Positions 1 through 8,315 of a DNA stretch of 64,000 nucleotides are shown here, piece by piece (the stretch's first letter is position 1; each line of letters begins with the position of its first letter). Origin of the DNA: Mixta intestinalis. GTDB taxonomy: Bacteria > Pseudomonadota > Gammaproteobacteria > Enterobacterales > Enterobacteriaceae. The position numbers and the translations under genes were made by a program. The stretch covers positions 2,542,001-2,606,000 of the forward strand of contig NZ_CP028271.1 in NCBI RefSeq assembly GCF_009914055.1, written 5' to 3'. Below the pieces are notes generated by a model that was given only the letters and a program-made list of their open reading frames with translations, made no database searches and was not told the DNA's origin.

Positions 1-831
1 GCCCAGGCTGTTAGTCACCCATTCAAACACGGTACGGTTATAGTAGTCGAGGCCGCGTACCAGACGCTGATTGACGGTGTAGGCGATACCAACGCTATCG
101 AGCAGCGCGCACAGCCCATCAAAATGAACTCGTGACTCTTCATCCAGATAGTCGCCCAGCGTCGGAGCATCGTTTAACAGCACCTGTACGTCCGGGTTTT
201 TGCTGTCCAGCACGCGCAGCGGGTTGCTGTACATGCGGCGTTTACAATCTTCGTCCAGCTTATCTTTATGTTGTTCCAGGAAGGCAACCAACGCTTCACG
301 GTAGCTGGCGCGCGCTTCCAGCGAGCCGATAGAGTTTAGCTCCAGGCGAACGTGATCGGCGATGCCCAGCGCCTTCCACCAGCGCGCAGTCATCATAATC
401 AGCTCGGCATCAATATCAGGCCCCTGGAGGCCGAAAACTTCTGCACCAATCTGATGGAACTGACGATAGCGTCCTTTCTGCGGACGCTCATAGCGGAACA
501 TCGGCCCTATATACCACAGACGCTGCTCCTGATTATAGAGCAGACCATGTTCAATACCTGCACGTACGCAGCCAGCGGTGCCTTCAGGCCGCAACGTCAG
601 ACTTTCGCCGTTGCGATCTTCAAAGGTATACATCTCTTTTTCCACCACGTCGGTGACTTCACCGATCGCACGCTTAAACAGCGGCGTATGTTCAACCACG
701 GGCAGACGGATTTCGCTATAGCCATAACTGGCCAATACCTGCTTTAAAATCCCTTCGATGCGCTGCCAGACAACGGTGTCGGCTGGCAAATAGTCGTTCA
801 TGCCGCGGATGGCCTGGATGTTCTTCGCCAC
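1..831 (-). CDS. hisS: Histidyl-tRNA synthetase, N-terminal 277 residues (cut by window edge)
   Basis: Class II aminoacyl-tRNA synthetase that charges tRNA-His in the cytoplasm. Reading the minus strand from a GTG at 829-831 gives V/MAKNIQAIRGMNDYLP and continues in frame to WVTNSLG at position 1, matching the first 277 of about 424 residues of the E. coli enzyme. The class II motif 2 region (FRYERP-type arginine loop, about residues 110-125) is included; the anticodon-binding C-terminal domain lies outside the window. The GTG start is chosen because it aligns with the family N-terminus and follows a GAGAG ribosome site. An ATG six bases upstream is in another frame. It lies downstream of ispG, with a terminator-like hairpin between them, so it probably also has its own promoter. 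Confidence 0.96.
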   Translation of the reverse strand, partial: MAKNIQAIRGMNDYLPADTVVWQRIEGILKQVLASYGYSEIRLPVVEHTPLFKRAIGEVTDVVEKEMYTFEDRNGESLTLRPEGTAGCVRAGIEHGLLYNQEQRLWYIGPMFRYERPQKGRYRQFHQIGAEVFGLQGPDIDAELIMMTARWWKALGIADHVRLELNSIGSLEARASYREALVAFLEQHKDKLDEDCKRRMYSNPLRVLDSKNPDVQVLLNDAPTLGDYLDEESRVHFDGLCALLDSVGIAYTVNQRLVRGLDYYNRTVFEWVTNSLG

Positions 832-907
832 GTCATTTCTCTCTTTATTCAAATTACACCGGACAAACTTTCCGGTCGTTCCTGCGATAGCGCCGGAATC
901 TCAACAG

Positions 908-940
908 AAAAAAACCTGCACGGCCAAAGCCGTTCAGGTT
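908..940 (-). terminator. Intrinsic terminator between ispG and hisS
   Basis: On the minus strand, arms AACCTG-ACGGC and GCCGT-CAGGTT (913-940) form a stem that is followed directly by a run of seven T. It lies 33 bases past the ispG stop and upstream of hisS. It should end most ispG transcripts or act as a partial attenuator ahead of hisS. Confidence 0.75.
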
Positions 941-972
941 CAGTCAGCGCGCCATTGATATGACGCCGACAA

Positions 973-2094
973 TTATTTTTCCACCTGCTGCACATCAATG
1001 CGGCGGGTTTCATCAAGCATCGCCGCTTTAGCGCGAATACGTGCTTCAAGCTGGTCGATCATATCCTCATTATCGAGACGGTCGCGCTGACGCACGCCAT
1101 CCTCATAGAAGCCGCTTTTTTTATTGCTGCCGGTAACGCCCAGAGTAGAAACCAGCGCCTCGCCCGGCCCATTAACTACACAGCCGATAATGGAAACGTC
1201 CATCGGCGTGATGATATCTTCCAGACGCTGCTCGAGCGCATTAACCGTGCCGATGACGTCAAATTCCTGACGTGAACAGGTTGGGCAGGCGATAAAGTTA
1301 ATACCACGGGTGCGAATACGCAGCGACTTCAAAATATCAAAGCCAACTTTCACTTCTTCTACCGGATCGGCCGCCAGCGAAATACGCAGGGTATCACCGA
1401 TACCTTCGGAGAGCAGCAGGCCAAGGCCAATAGCAGATTTCACCGCGCCTGCACGTGCGCCACCCGCCTCGGTGATCCCTAAATGCAGCGGCTGATCGAT
1501 CTGTTTTGCCAGCAGGCGGTAAGATTCTACGGCAAGAAAGACGTCAGAAGCTTTGACGCTAACCTTAAACTGATCGAAATTCAGGCGATCGAGGTGATCC
1601 ACATGACGCATCGCAGATTCCAGCAGCGCCTGCGGCGTCGGTTCGCCATATTTTTCCTGCAAATCTTTTTCCAGCGAGCCAGCGTTAACGCCGATGCGGA
1701 TAGGAATGTTTTTATCACGCGCGCATTCTACTACCTGGCGGATACGCTCATTATTGCCGATGTTGCCGGGGTTGATGCGCAGACAGTCCACGCCATATTC
1801 GGCCACTTTCAACGCGATGCGATAATCAAAGTGGATATCGGCAACCAGCGGAACATTAACCTGCTGTTTGATAAATTTGAAGGCTTCCGCCGCGTCCATA
1901 GTGGGAACCGAGACACGAACGATGTCTACGCCTACGCGCTCCAGCGCTTTAATTTGTTTAACCGTCGCTTCCACATCCGTGGTGCGCGTATTGGTCATGG
2001 ACTGGACGGCGATAGGCGCGCCGTCGCCCACTGGCACCTTGCCGACGTAAATACGCGTTGATTTGCGACGGATAATGGGTGCTTCGTTATGCAT
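973..2094 (-). CDS. ispG: 4-hydroxy-3-methylbut-2-en-1-yl diphosphate synthase (flavodoxin)
   Basis: Sixth step of the MEP isoprenoid pathway: reductive ring opening of methylerythritol cyclodiphosphate to HMBPP by a [4Fe-4S] enzyme fed by flavodoxin. The 373-residue protein has the expected length. The N-terminal TIM barrel (about 10-265) is followed by the cluster domain with IACPTCSRQEFD and GCVVNGPGEA. These supply the three Cys and one Glu cluster ligands (near residues 270, 273, 305 and 312). It sits 41 bases downstream of rodZ on the same strand, the order rodZ-ispG-hisS known from E. coli. The host therefore makes isoprenoids by the MEP route and depends on the ISC machinery encoded further along this window. 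Confidence 0.98.
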   Translation of the reverse strand: MHNEAPIIRRKSTRIYVGKVPVGDGAPIAVQSMTNTRTTDVEATVKQIKALERVGVDIVRVSVPTMDAAEAFKFIKQQVNVPLVADIHFDYRIALKVAEYGVDCLRINPGNIGNNERIRQVVECARDKNIPIRIGVNAGSLEKDLQEKYGEPTPQALLESAMRHVDHLDRLNFDQFKVSVKASDVFLAVESYRLLAKQIDQPLHLGITEAGGARAGAVKSAIGLGLLLSEGIGDTLRISLAADPVEEVKVGFDILKSLRIRTRGINFIACPTCSRQEFDVIGTVNALEQRLEDIITPMDVSIIGCVVNGPGEALVSTLGVTGSNKKSGFYEDGVRQRDRLDNEDMIDQLEARIRAKAAMLDETRRIDVQQVEK

Positions 2095-2135
2095 GCTGTT
2101 TCTCCATAATTGCCGCGAAGCAGCGCTAAGGGGGA

Positions 2136-3173
2136 TTACTGAGCCCCAAGCGTCAGGCGAGCAACCTGGTTGGTACGAATAAAACGACTTAAATCCACCG
2201 GCTGTCCCTGGTAATGAATCTGCACAGCCGCCGGTGCGCCAATTTTCAGACGATAAGGCGCAGTGCCGGAAAGGCTGAGTTTACCACCACTGCGTTGCAT
2301 CCCGCTGAACAGTTTTTTCCCGGACGCATCGGCAACTTCCAGCCAGCAATCCGCATTGAAATTTAACACGATGGTATTGGCATCAGCCGCCGGTTCGCTA
2401 ACGCTGGCGCTGCCGACAGGTAAAGGCGAAGCAGCATTATCAGCCGCAGCCGTTGCGGTATCAACCGGTGCCTGGCTGGGAGAAACGACATTATTGTCAC
2501 TACTGTTGGCCACGGCAGCAGGCGCGGCAGGATTAGCCGTAACCGCTGGTGCAGCGCTATCGCCTGCCGTATTGCTGGCGTTTGTATTGGTGGTGGCAGC
2601 GCTATTCAGCGGGACGCTGGTGCTTTCAGGCTGCTGCGCCGGTACGGATGTCTGAGCAGCGCTGCTATTGTCGCCGCTGGTATCGGTTAAAGGAATGGAT
2701 TGGCTGTTGTCGCCGCTGACGTTGCCCTGATCGGATAATGACACCAGATCTGCCTGCGCTGCCTTATGGTTTTGCCACCACCAGGCGCCGGTAAGGCCAA
2801 CGACCACGAAGACCACCAGCCAGGTAAAGATCATCAGCCAGCCATCGCGCTTTTTACGACGTTTGCCCAATGAAAAGCTCTGCATCGGCTCGACTTTTGC
2901 TGCCCGCACCGGTGCCTGCTTCGCCATCATCGGCAGCAGATCCTCTTCCGGTACATGCACCAGACGGGCATAGGAGCGAATATAGCCGCGTAAAAAGGTA
3001 GACGCTAAATCAGCTGGCGCTTTGTCCTCTTCAATGTCCCGCACGGTTGAAAGTTTCAGGCACAAACGCTCAGCAACATTTTGCTGCGTCAGACCCATCT
3101 GCTCACGGGCGGCACGCAGGCGGGCACCTGTGGAATTTGCTGCTGTTGTATCTTGAGTGGCTTCAGTATTCAT
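2136..3173 (-). CDS. rodZ: Cytoskeleton protein RodZ
   Basis: Bitopic inner-membrane protein that links the MreB actin-like filament to the elongation machinery and keeps cells rod-shaped. In the 345 residues: a helix-turn-helix/Xre-like cytoplasmic domain (about 16-80), a basic stretch KRRKKR (104-109), one membrane helix at about 111-133, a long Ser/Thr/Ala/Asn-rich periplasmic linker (about 135-260) and a C-terminal beta domain (about 265-345). E. coli RodZ is 337 residues and the linker is the variable part. Its start overlaps the end of pilW by 11 bases, so the two are probably translationally coupled. ispG follows after 41 bases. Confidence 0.96.
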   Translation of the reverse strand: MNTEATQDTTAANSTGARLRAAREQMGLTQQNVAERLCLKLSTVRDIEEDKAPADLASTFLRGYIRSYARLVHVPEEDLLPMMAKQAPVRAAKVEPMQSFSLGKRRKKRDGWLMIFTWLVVFVVVGLTGAWWWQNHKAAQADLVSLSDQGNVSGDNSQSIPLTDTSGDNSSAAQTSVPAQQPESTSVPLNSAATTNTNASNTAGDSAAPAVTANPAAPAAVANSSDNNVVSPSQAPVDTATAAADNAASPLPVGSASVSEPAADANTIVLNFNADCWLEVADASGKKLFSGMQRSGGKLSLSGTAPYRLKIGAPAAVQIHYQGQPVDLSRFIRTNQVARLTLGAQ

Positions 3174-3900
3174 TAGCTAAAAAATGCTGGTACTGTATCG
3201 ATTGTGGAAAATTTTGCGCCAGTTGCTGACCGTAACGTGCTTCATCTACGGCCCGCTGTTCCAGCGCAGCGAAACGAATCTCCAACCACAGGCTTTCTGC
3301 TGTTGCAGGTGCGCTGTGATGATATACCCCTAACAAAAGCCGCGTTGGTTCCGGCTCCTGCTGTTCAAGATGTTTTTCAGCTTCCGCCAGTAGCGCATCC
3401 GCTTTCTGCCGGTCAATCTGCAACGCCGCTAATAACGTCAGTCGTGCAGCTGCATAGTCACCCTGCTGCAGATAACAATAACCGGCGCGCTCCTGGCTGT
3501 CAGCCCTTGCTACGGAAGAATTCAGTGCCGCGGCAAGAGTAAATTGTTGATGCGCCGCATCATACTGCCCTAAACCGCAAAGAAACGCACCGTAATTGTT
3601 AAGCGCATAACCATTTTCCGGTGCATTTTTCAGCGCCGCCTGATAATACTGCTGCGCTTCGGCGATATGCCCCTGTTGCTGATGAAGACGCGCCATCGCC
3701 AGCAGAACGCGATAATCCTTTGGCGCATCCTGCAATGCTCGCTGTAAATTGCGTCTTGCCGCTGGCCAGTCACCCTGAGAAAGATAAATCAGCCCTAATT
3801 GCAGGCGTATTTCCCCACTGGCACTGGCCTGACGCTCTACGCTACAACCTGATAACGATAGCGCGCACAATAACATCAGCCACCGTAATCCCTTACGCAT
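3163..3900 (-). CDS. pilW: Type IV pilus biogenesis/stability lipoprotein PilW
   Basis: Outer-membrane lipoprotein of tetratricopeptide repeats that, in type IV pilus systems, helps the PilQ secretin assemble. The 245-residue product starts MRKGLRWLMLLCALSLSGC, a type II signal with lipobox Cys19. TPR-like helix pairs follow from about residue 30 to 190 (for example AARRNLQRAL and AQQYYQAALKNAP...ALNNYGAFLC). A strong GGAGG site precedes the ATG. It lies between rlmN and rodZ, a place where to my recollection E. coli K-12 has no gene. No other pilus gene is in the window, so the role in pili is inferred from the family alone. Confidence 0.87.
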   Translation of the reverse strand: MRKGLRWLMLLCALSLSGCSVERQASASGEIRLQLGLIYLSQGDWPAARRNLQRALQDAPKDYRVLLAMARLHQQQGHIAEAQQYYQAALKNAPENGYALNNYGAFLCGLGQYDAAHQQFTLAAALNSSVARADSQERAGYCYLQQGDYAAARLTLLAALQIDRQKADALLAEAEKHLEQQEPEPTRLLLGVYHHSAPATAESLWLEIRFAALEQRAVDEARYGQQLAQNFPQSIQYQHFLANEY

Positions 3901-3994
3901 GCTGCCTCCGTTTGCTATGAAGTCTGGTATGTTACGCCAAACTCAGCAAGGCAGGCAGCCTGTAAAGCCGGAAAAAAGGATTTCCTGCTCGCTT

Positions 3995-5164
3995 TCAGAG
4001 CGCTCTCACAGATATTTGTTCACCAGCCATTTTTTTGCGCAGCGTACGCTTGGTACGGTCGATAACATCCCCAGCCAGCTGACCGCAGGCCGCATCGATA
4101 TCATCGCCACGCGTTTTACGCACAATAGTGGTAAAGCCATAGCTCATCAGAACCTTGGAAAAACGATCGACCCGGCTGTTGGAGCTGCGACCATAAGGCG
4201 CACCGGGGAAGGGATTCCAGGGAATCAGGTTGATTTTACAAGGCGTATCTTTCAGCAGCTCAGCCAGCTGGTGCGCATCATCAGTGCTGTCATTGATATG
4301 ATCCAGCATGACATATTCAATCGTCACGCGCCCCTGATTAGCGTTCGATTTTGCCAGATAGCCACGTACAGATTCGAGGAAAGTGGCGATATTGTACTTT
4401 TTATTGATCGGCACAATTTCATCACGAATAGTATCGTTCGGCGCATGCAGAGAAATAGCCAGCGCCACATCAATCATATCGCCCAGCTTATCCAGCGCAG
4501 GTACAACGCCTGAGGTAGAAAGGGTTACACGACGTTTGGAAAGGCCGAAACCGAAATCATCCAGCATAATTTCCATCGCCGGAACGACGTTAGTCAGGTT
4601 GAGCAGAGGTTCGCCCATACCCATCATCACGACGTTGGTAATAGGACGCTGGCCGGTTACTTTAGCAGCACCGATAATTTTCGCCGCGCGCCAGACCTGA
4701 CCAATAATTTCAGAAACGCGCAGGTTACGGTTAAAACCCTGCTGTGCAGTTGAACAGAATTTACACTCCAGCGCACAGCCCACCTGGGAGGAAACGCACA
4801 ACGTAGCGCGGTCGTCTTCAGGGATATACACCGTTTCAACTAACTGATCGCCGACGCGAATGGCCCATTTAATCGTGCCATCGGTAGAGCGTTTTTCTTC
4901 AGCCACTTCCGGGGCGCGAATTTCGGTTAACTGCTTAAGCTTATTACGCAGCACCTTATTGATATCGGTCATTTCATCAAAATCATCACTGCAATAGTGA
5001 TAGATCCATTTCATAACCTGATCGGCGCGGAAAGGCTTTTCACCCAAAGAGATAAAAAATTCGCGCATCTGCTGACGGTTCAGATCGAGCAGATTAATTT
5101 TTTCATTTTTTGGGGAAACAACAGCAGGAGATACAGACGACGGCGTCACAGTATGTTCGGACAT
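3995..5164 (-). CDS. rlmN: Dual-specificity 23S rRNA A2503 / tRNA A37 C2-methyltransferase
   Basis: Radical-SAM enzyme that makes m2A at A2503 of 23S rRNA and at A37 of some tRNAs, affecting translational accuracy. The 389-residue protein carries the CxxxCxxC cluster motif CALECKFC (Cys130, Cys134, Cys137), the GEPLLN motif of the SAM site and the C-terminal active-site Cys in GDDIDAACGQLAG. It aligns end to end with E. coli RlmN (384 residues), except for a longer N-terminal stretch of about 20 residues rich in Val, Ser and Pro. It is the first gene of the rlmN-pilW-rodZ-ispG run and is read away from ndk, whose terminator lies just upstream. Confidence 0.98.
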   Translation of the reverse strand: MSEHTVTPSSVSPAVVSPKNEKINLLDLNRQQMREFFISLGEKPFRADQVMKWIYHYCSDDFDEMTDINKVLRNKLKQLTEIRAPEVAEEKRSTDGTIKWAIRVGDQLVETVYIPEDDRATLCVSSQVGCALECKFCSTAQQGFNRNLRVSEIIGQVWRAAKIIGAAKVTGQRPITNVVMMGMGEPLLNLTNVVPAMEIMLDDFGFGLSKRRVTLSTSGVVPALDKLGDMIDVALAISLHAPNDTIRDEIVPINKKYNIATFLESVRGYLAKSNANQGRVTIEYVMLDHINDSTDDAHQLAELLKDTPCKINLIPWNPFPGAPYGRSSNSRVDRFSKVLMSYGFTTIVRKTRGDDIDAACGQLAGDVIDRTKRTLRKKMAGEQISVRAL

Positions 5165-5209
5165 AATTTTCTCTGGCCTCGTTATTACACGTTATGGCCC
5201 TGGTTAGGG

Positions 5210-5251
5210 ATAAAAAAGAAGCGCCCTCGCTGAGTAAACTCATGAGGGCGC
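5210..5251 (-). terminator. Intrinsic terminator downstream of ndk
   Basis: Perfect arms GCGCCCTC (5221-5228) and GAGGGCGC (5244-5251) are extended inward by TGAGT/ACTCA. On the minus strand a T-rich tract (TTCTTTTTTA) follows at 5211-5220. It lies between the ndk stop and the rlmN start and separates the two transcripts. Confidence 0.9.
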
Positions 5252-5348
5252 ATAATTGTACAAATAACTGTGGCGCGAAGCTATTGTGCGCCCGGATTAC
5301 CTGACAATTAAATTGTAACTGTCGTTGTGCAACCAGACGTTCCGTTAA

Positions 5349-5780
5349 TTAACGGGTACGCGGGCAAATTTCATTTTCACCGAAGAAGAAAGCGATTTCA
5401 CGCGCCGCAGATTCCAGAGAGTCTGAACCGTGAGTCGCGTTTTCGGTGAAGCTGTCAGCATAATCCGCACGCAGCGTGCCTGCCAGCGCGTTAGCCGGGT
5501 TAGTTGCGCCCATCAGATCGCGGTGACGCTGAACGGCATTTTCGCCTTCCAGGACGGAAACTACGATCGGACCGGAGGTCATAAATTCAACCAGACCGTC
5601 AAAGAAAGGTTTGCCGTTGTGCTCAGCATAAAAACCTTCTGCCTGCTCTTTGGTCAGGTGCAGCATCTTTGCAGCAACAATTTTGAAACCTGCGGTTTCG
5701 AAACGATTATAGATGGCACCGATTACGTTTTTTGCCACCGCGTTCGGTTTTACGATGGAAAAGGTACGTTCTACTGTCAT
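5349..5780 (-). CDS. ndk: Nucleoside diphosphate kinase
   Basis: Transfers the gamma phosphate of ATP to other NDPs through a phospho-histidine, balancing the NTP and dNTP pools. The 143-residue protein has the family length and the signature NATHGSDS holding the catalytic His (near 117). It begins MTVERTFSIVKPNAVAKN, typical of bacterial Ndk. It has its own promoter-like element about 70 bases upstream and a strong terminator downstream, so it is probably monocistronic, as in E. coli. Confidence 0.98.
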   Translation of the reverse strand: MTVERTFSIVKPNAVAKNVIGAIYNRFETAGFKIVAAKMLHLTKEQAEGFYAEHNGKPFFDGLVEFMTSGPIVVSVLEGENAVQRHRDLMGATNPANALAGTLRADYADSFTENATHGSDSLESAAREIAFFFGENEICPRTR

Positions 5781-5853
5781 TTTGACCTCTGTCTTAACTT
5801 CCAGGTTAAGTCGGTTGTGAATAGTTTGATACCGACCTGTGAAAACGGCGCCG

Positions 5854-5882
5854 ATTATAGGGATGTAAAGCCAGCTTGCCTA
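5854..5882 (-). promoter_or_regulatory. Candidate sigma70 promoter of ndk
   Basis: On the minus strand TAGGCA (5877-5882) and a perfect TATAAT (5854-5859) are 17 bases apart, about 75 bases upstream of the ndk ATG. The -35 matches the consensus at 4 of 6 positions. Confidence 0.6.
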
Positions 5883-5957
5883 CCGGAGTTTCCGCAATTT
5901 CCTGAAAAAATATGATCGGCTTCGCGTAGCTGACTTATTAATGCACTCTGACGCCTG

Positions 5958-8282
5958 TCACTCCACGCGAAAAGATACCGTAGCAACCTGACCAACATCA
6001 TCCAGTACGCTGAGCTGATACTGCCCGGCCCGTTGAAAAACCATCCGCTGTGTAAACCCCTTTTTCTCTGTGTTCAACACTTCACCATTAAGAAACCACC
6101 ATCGTTCCTGCCCTTCTCCTCCCTGCACCGTAATGCTGAGCGTCAGTTCCGTTTTTCCTGGTAAGCGGCGCAGGACTTGTCCATCACGCACGCCGGTTAT
6201 CAATAATGGCAGCGCGCTATGCTGTAACGCTGGCGGACAGCTGGATGAAACGGGCGGCAGGCGCTGCGATCGCTGTTCACCCGCAAGCAGCCAGGGCTCC
6301 AGCGGCATAGGCCACAGCACAACGCGCCGTGGCTGCGCCCCGCTACAGTCAGCAGCAACCCGTTCGCCGGATTCATTAATCCAGACGGTTTGTTGCAGAC
6401 CAAACAGACCTTCCTGACCTGCGGCAAGCAGCGTCGGCGGCGTAGTACCGTTTAATATCCAACTTTGCCGTTGCTGGCGGCAATTATCGTCATCTGCTGA
6501 TAATGGCTGCCCACCCGGCCAGCAGAGTGTAGCGGCGCTAACGCTGGTCGGTCGCGGGTCAACAGGCAGAACTCGCCCACGTAGCTGTGGCGAAGCCATT
6601 AGCAGATGATGCAGCTGATTCAGTACCGGAACGGCACTAGCCACGCCATATTGACCGGCTACGGGTGTGCCATCGGGACGTCCTACCCAAACCCCAATCA
6701 GATAACGTGCATTGATACCGATAGCCCAGGCATCGCGGTAGCCATAGCTGGTGCCGGTTTTCCACGCCAGCGGTACCACCGCAGGCAGCATGCTATCAGG
6801 CCGTGGCTGCGCCTCACCAGCAAGAATGCGCCGCACAATCCAGGCGGCACCAGGCGATAACAGAGGCCGTTCTACCAGCACATCGTCCTTTAGCAGACGT
6901 AGCCGCGCCGCCCGTCCGTGACGGGCAAAAGCACCATATGCCGCCACGATCTCCTCCATACTTGCACCGGCTCCCCCCAAAATAAGCGACAAATTAGGCT
7001 CAGCCGCCGCAGGGAAACGTAGGATAAGCCCGGCATTACGCAGGGCTGCGGTCATCCGTTTTGGGCCATACGCTTCCAGCAGCTGTACCGCCGGAAGATT
7101 GAGCGAGCGCACCAGCGCCTCACTGGCGCTGACCGGCCCATGAAATCCAGTGTCAAAGTTTCCCGGCCGATAATCACCAAAGCGGCGAGGTACATCCTGC
7201 AACAAAGATTCAGCGGCAATCAATCCATCATCAAGCGCCAGCCCATACAGAAAAGGCTTTAGTACCGAACCGGGCGATCGCACACGGCTGACCATATCCA
7301 CATGACCAAAACGACTGTCATCGTTTAAATCAACCGATCCCATCCAGGCACGAACCTGCATGGTGGTATGATCAACCACCAGCACCGCCATTGAGGTTCG
7401 CGGTGGTAACGTGCTTTTCCAGCCTTGTGCCAGTGCCTCAACCTGTCGCTGTAGTGAAGCGTCGATGGTGGTAGTGATTTTATTCTGCTTTGATAATGAG
7501 AGCGTTCGTCGCGCCAGTAGCGGTGCCAGCTGCGGCATCTGACGCGGTGCCAGCCAGACCGGCTCCTCCATGATTTCTTCAACGACGTTACGCGGCCAGA
7601 CGCCGTAGGTTACCAGACGCAGCAGAACTTTATCGCGAGCTGCCCGCGCTCGCTCTGGCCAGCGATCGGGACGCAAGCGACTGGGAGCCTGCGGCAGAAC
7701 TGCCAACAGCGCAGCTTCACCACGTGTAAGCGTCGCCGGTGATTTCCCCAGCCAGCTCCAGCAGGCTGCACCAATGCCTTCCAGCGTTCCGCCAAAAGGC
7801 GCGCGGTTCAGATAAAGGGTCAATATTTCTCGTTTAGAGAGATGCCATTCCAGCTGTAACGCACGCCATGTTTGATGCAGTTTTCCCGCAAAGGTACGCG
7901 GCTGCGGATCGATCAGGCGTGCTACCTGCATGGTAAGGGTGCTGCCACCGGAAACGATTCCACCACCACGCAGATCCTGCCAGGCGGCGCGTAAAATCGC
8001 CAGCGGATTGACACCCGGATGATGCCAGAACCAGCGATCTTCATAAGTCAGCAGTGCTTCCAGATACCAGGGAGAAACCTCTTCCAGCGTAACCGGATAG
8101 CGCCAGACACCGTTTTTATCAGCAAAACGCCATAGCGGAGTATCATCTTCCGCTACCACAACCCGTGCGGGATCCACCTCTCGTAACGGCAACGGCGAGA
8201 GTCGATCTGCCAGCCATAACAGGATGGAGAGAAGCAGTAAACCCAGCAGCAGGCTTTTTATCTTACGCAAAACAACCGTCAT
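5958..8282 (-). CDS. pbpC: Penicillin-binding protein 1C
   Basis: Bifunctional-type class A penicillin-binding protein acting in the periplasm. From the N-terminus: a membrane anchor (about 8-24), a glycosyltransferase family 51 domain (about 50-230, with YEDRWFWHHPGVNP and SGGSTLTMQVARL), a transpeptidase domain (about 290-560, with the active SPGSVLKP motif and KTGTSYGYRDAW) and a C-terminal PBP1C/BiPBP domain. Length is 774 against 770 in E. coli. It lies 33 bases downstream of yfhM, the usual pairing; the partner is thought to trap proteases that breach the envelope while PBP1C repairs it. There is no clear ribosome site in front of the ATG: a hairpin and T-run occupy that space. Confidence 0.96.
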   Translation of the reverse strand: MTVVLRKIKSLLLGLLLLSILLWLADRLSPLPLREVDPARVVVAEDDTPLWRFADKNGVWRYPVTLEEVSPWYLEALLTYEDRWFWHHPGVNPLAILRAAWQDLRGGGIVSGGSTLTMQVARLIDPQPRTFAGKLHQTWRALQLEWHLSKREILTLYLNRAPFGGTLEGIGAACWSWLGKSPATLTRGEAALLAVLPQAPSRLRPDRWPERARAARDKVLLRLVTYGVWPRNVVEEIMEEPVWLAPRQMPQLAPLLARRTLSLSKQNKITTTIDASLQRQVEALAQGWKSTLPPRTSMAVLVVDHTTMQVRAWMGSVDLNDDSRFGHVDMVSRVRSPGSVLKPFLYGLALDDGLIAAESLLQDVPRRFGDYRPGNFDTGFHGPVSASEALVRSLNLPAVQLLEAYGPKRMTAALRNAGLILRFPAAAEPNLSLILGGAGASMEEIVAAYGAFARHGRAARLRLLKDDVLVERPLLSPGAAWIVRRILAGEAQPRPDSMLPAVVPLAWKTGTSYGYRDAWAIGINARYLIGVWVGRPDGTPVAGQYGVASAVPVLNQLHHLLMASPQLRGRVLPVDPRPTSVSAATLCWPGGQPLSADDDNCRQQRQSWILNGTTPPTLLAAGQEGLFGLQQTVWINESGERVAADCSGAQPRRVVLWPMPLEPWLLAGEQRSQRLPPVSSSCPPALQHSALPLLITGVRDGQVLRRLPGKTELTLSITVQGGEGQERWWFLNGEVLNTEKKGFTQRMVFQRAGQYQLSVLDDVGQVATVSFRVE

Positions 8283-8310
8283 AAAAATAACGCCCGGAGT
8301 TATCCGGGCG
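8283..8310 (-). terminator. Terminator-like hairpin in the yfhM-pbpC gap
   Basis: Perfect 7-bp arms CGCCCGG and CCGGGCG (8291-8310) are followed on the minus strand by TTATTTTT, which runs straight into the pbpC ATG. It has the form of a weak intrinsic terminator and would also occlude the pbpC ribosome site. Confidence 0.6.
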
Positions 8311-8315
8311 CTCGG

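Noticed and set aside
132..747. Plus-strand frames over the left edge
   Set aside because: They lie opposite hisS, whose minus-strand frame is clear from a GTG start.
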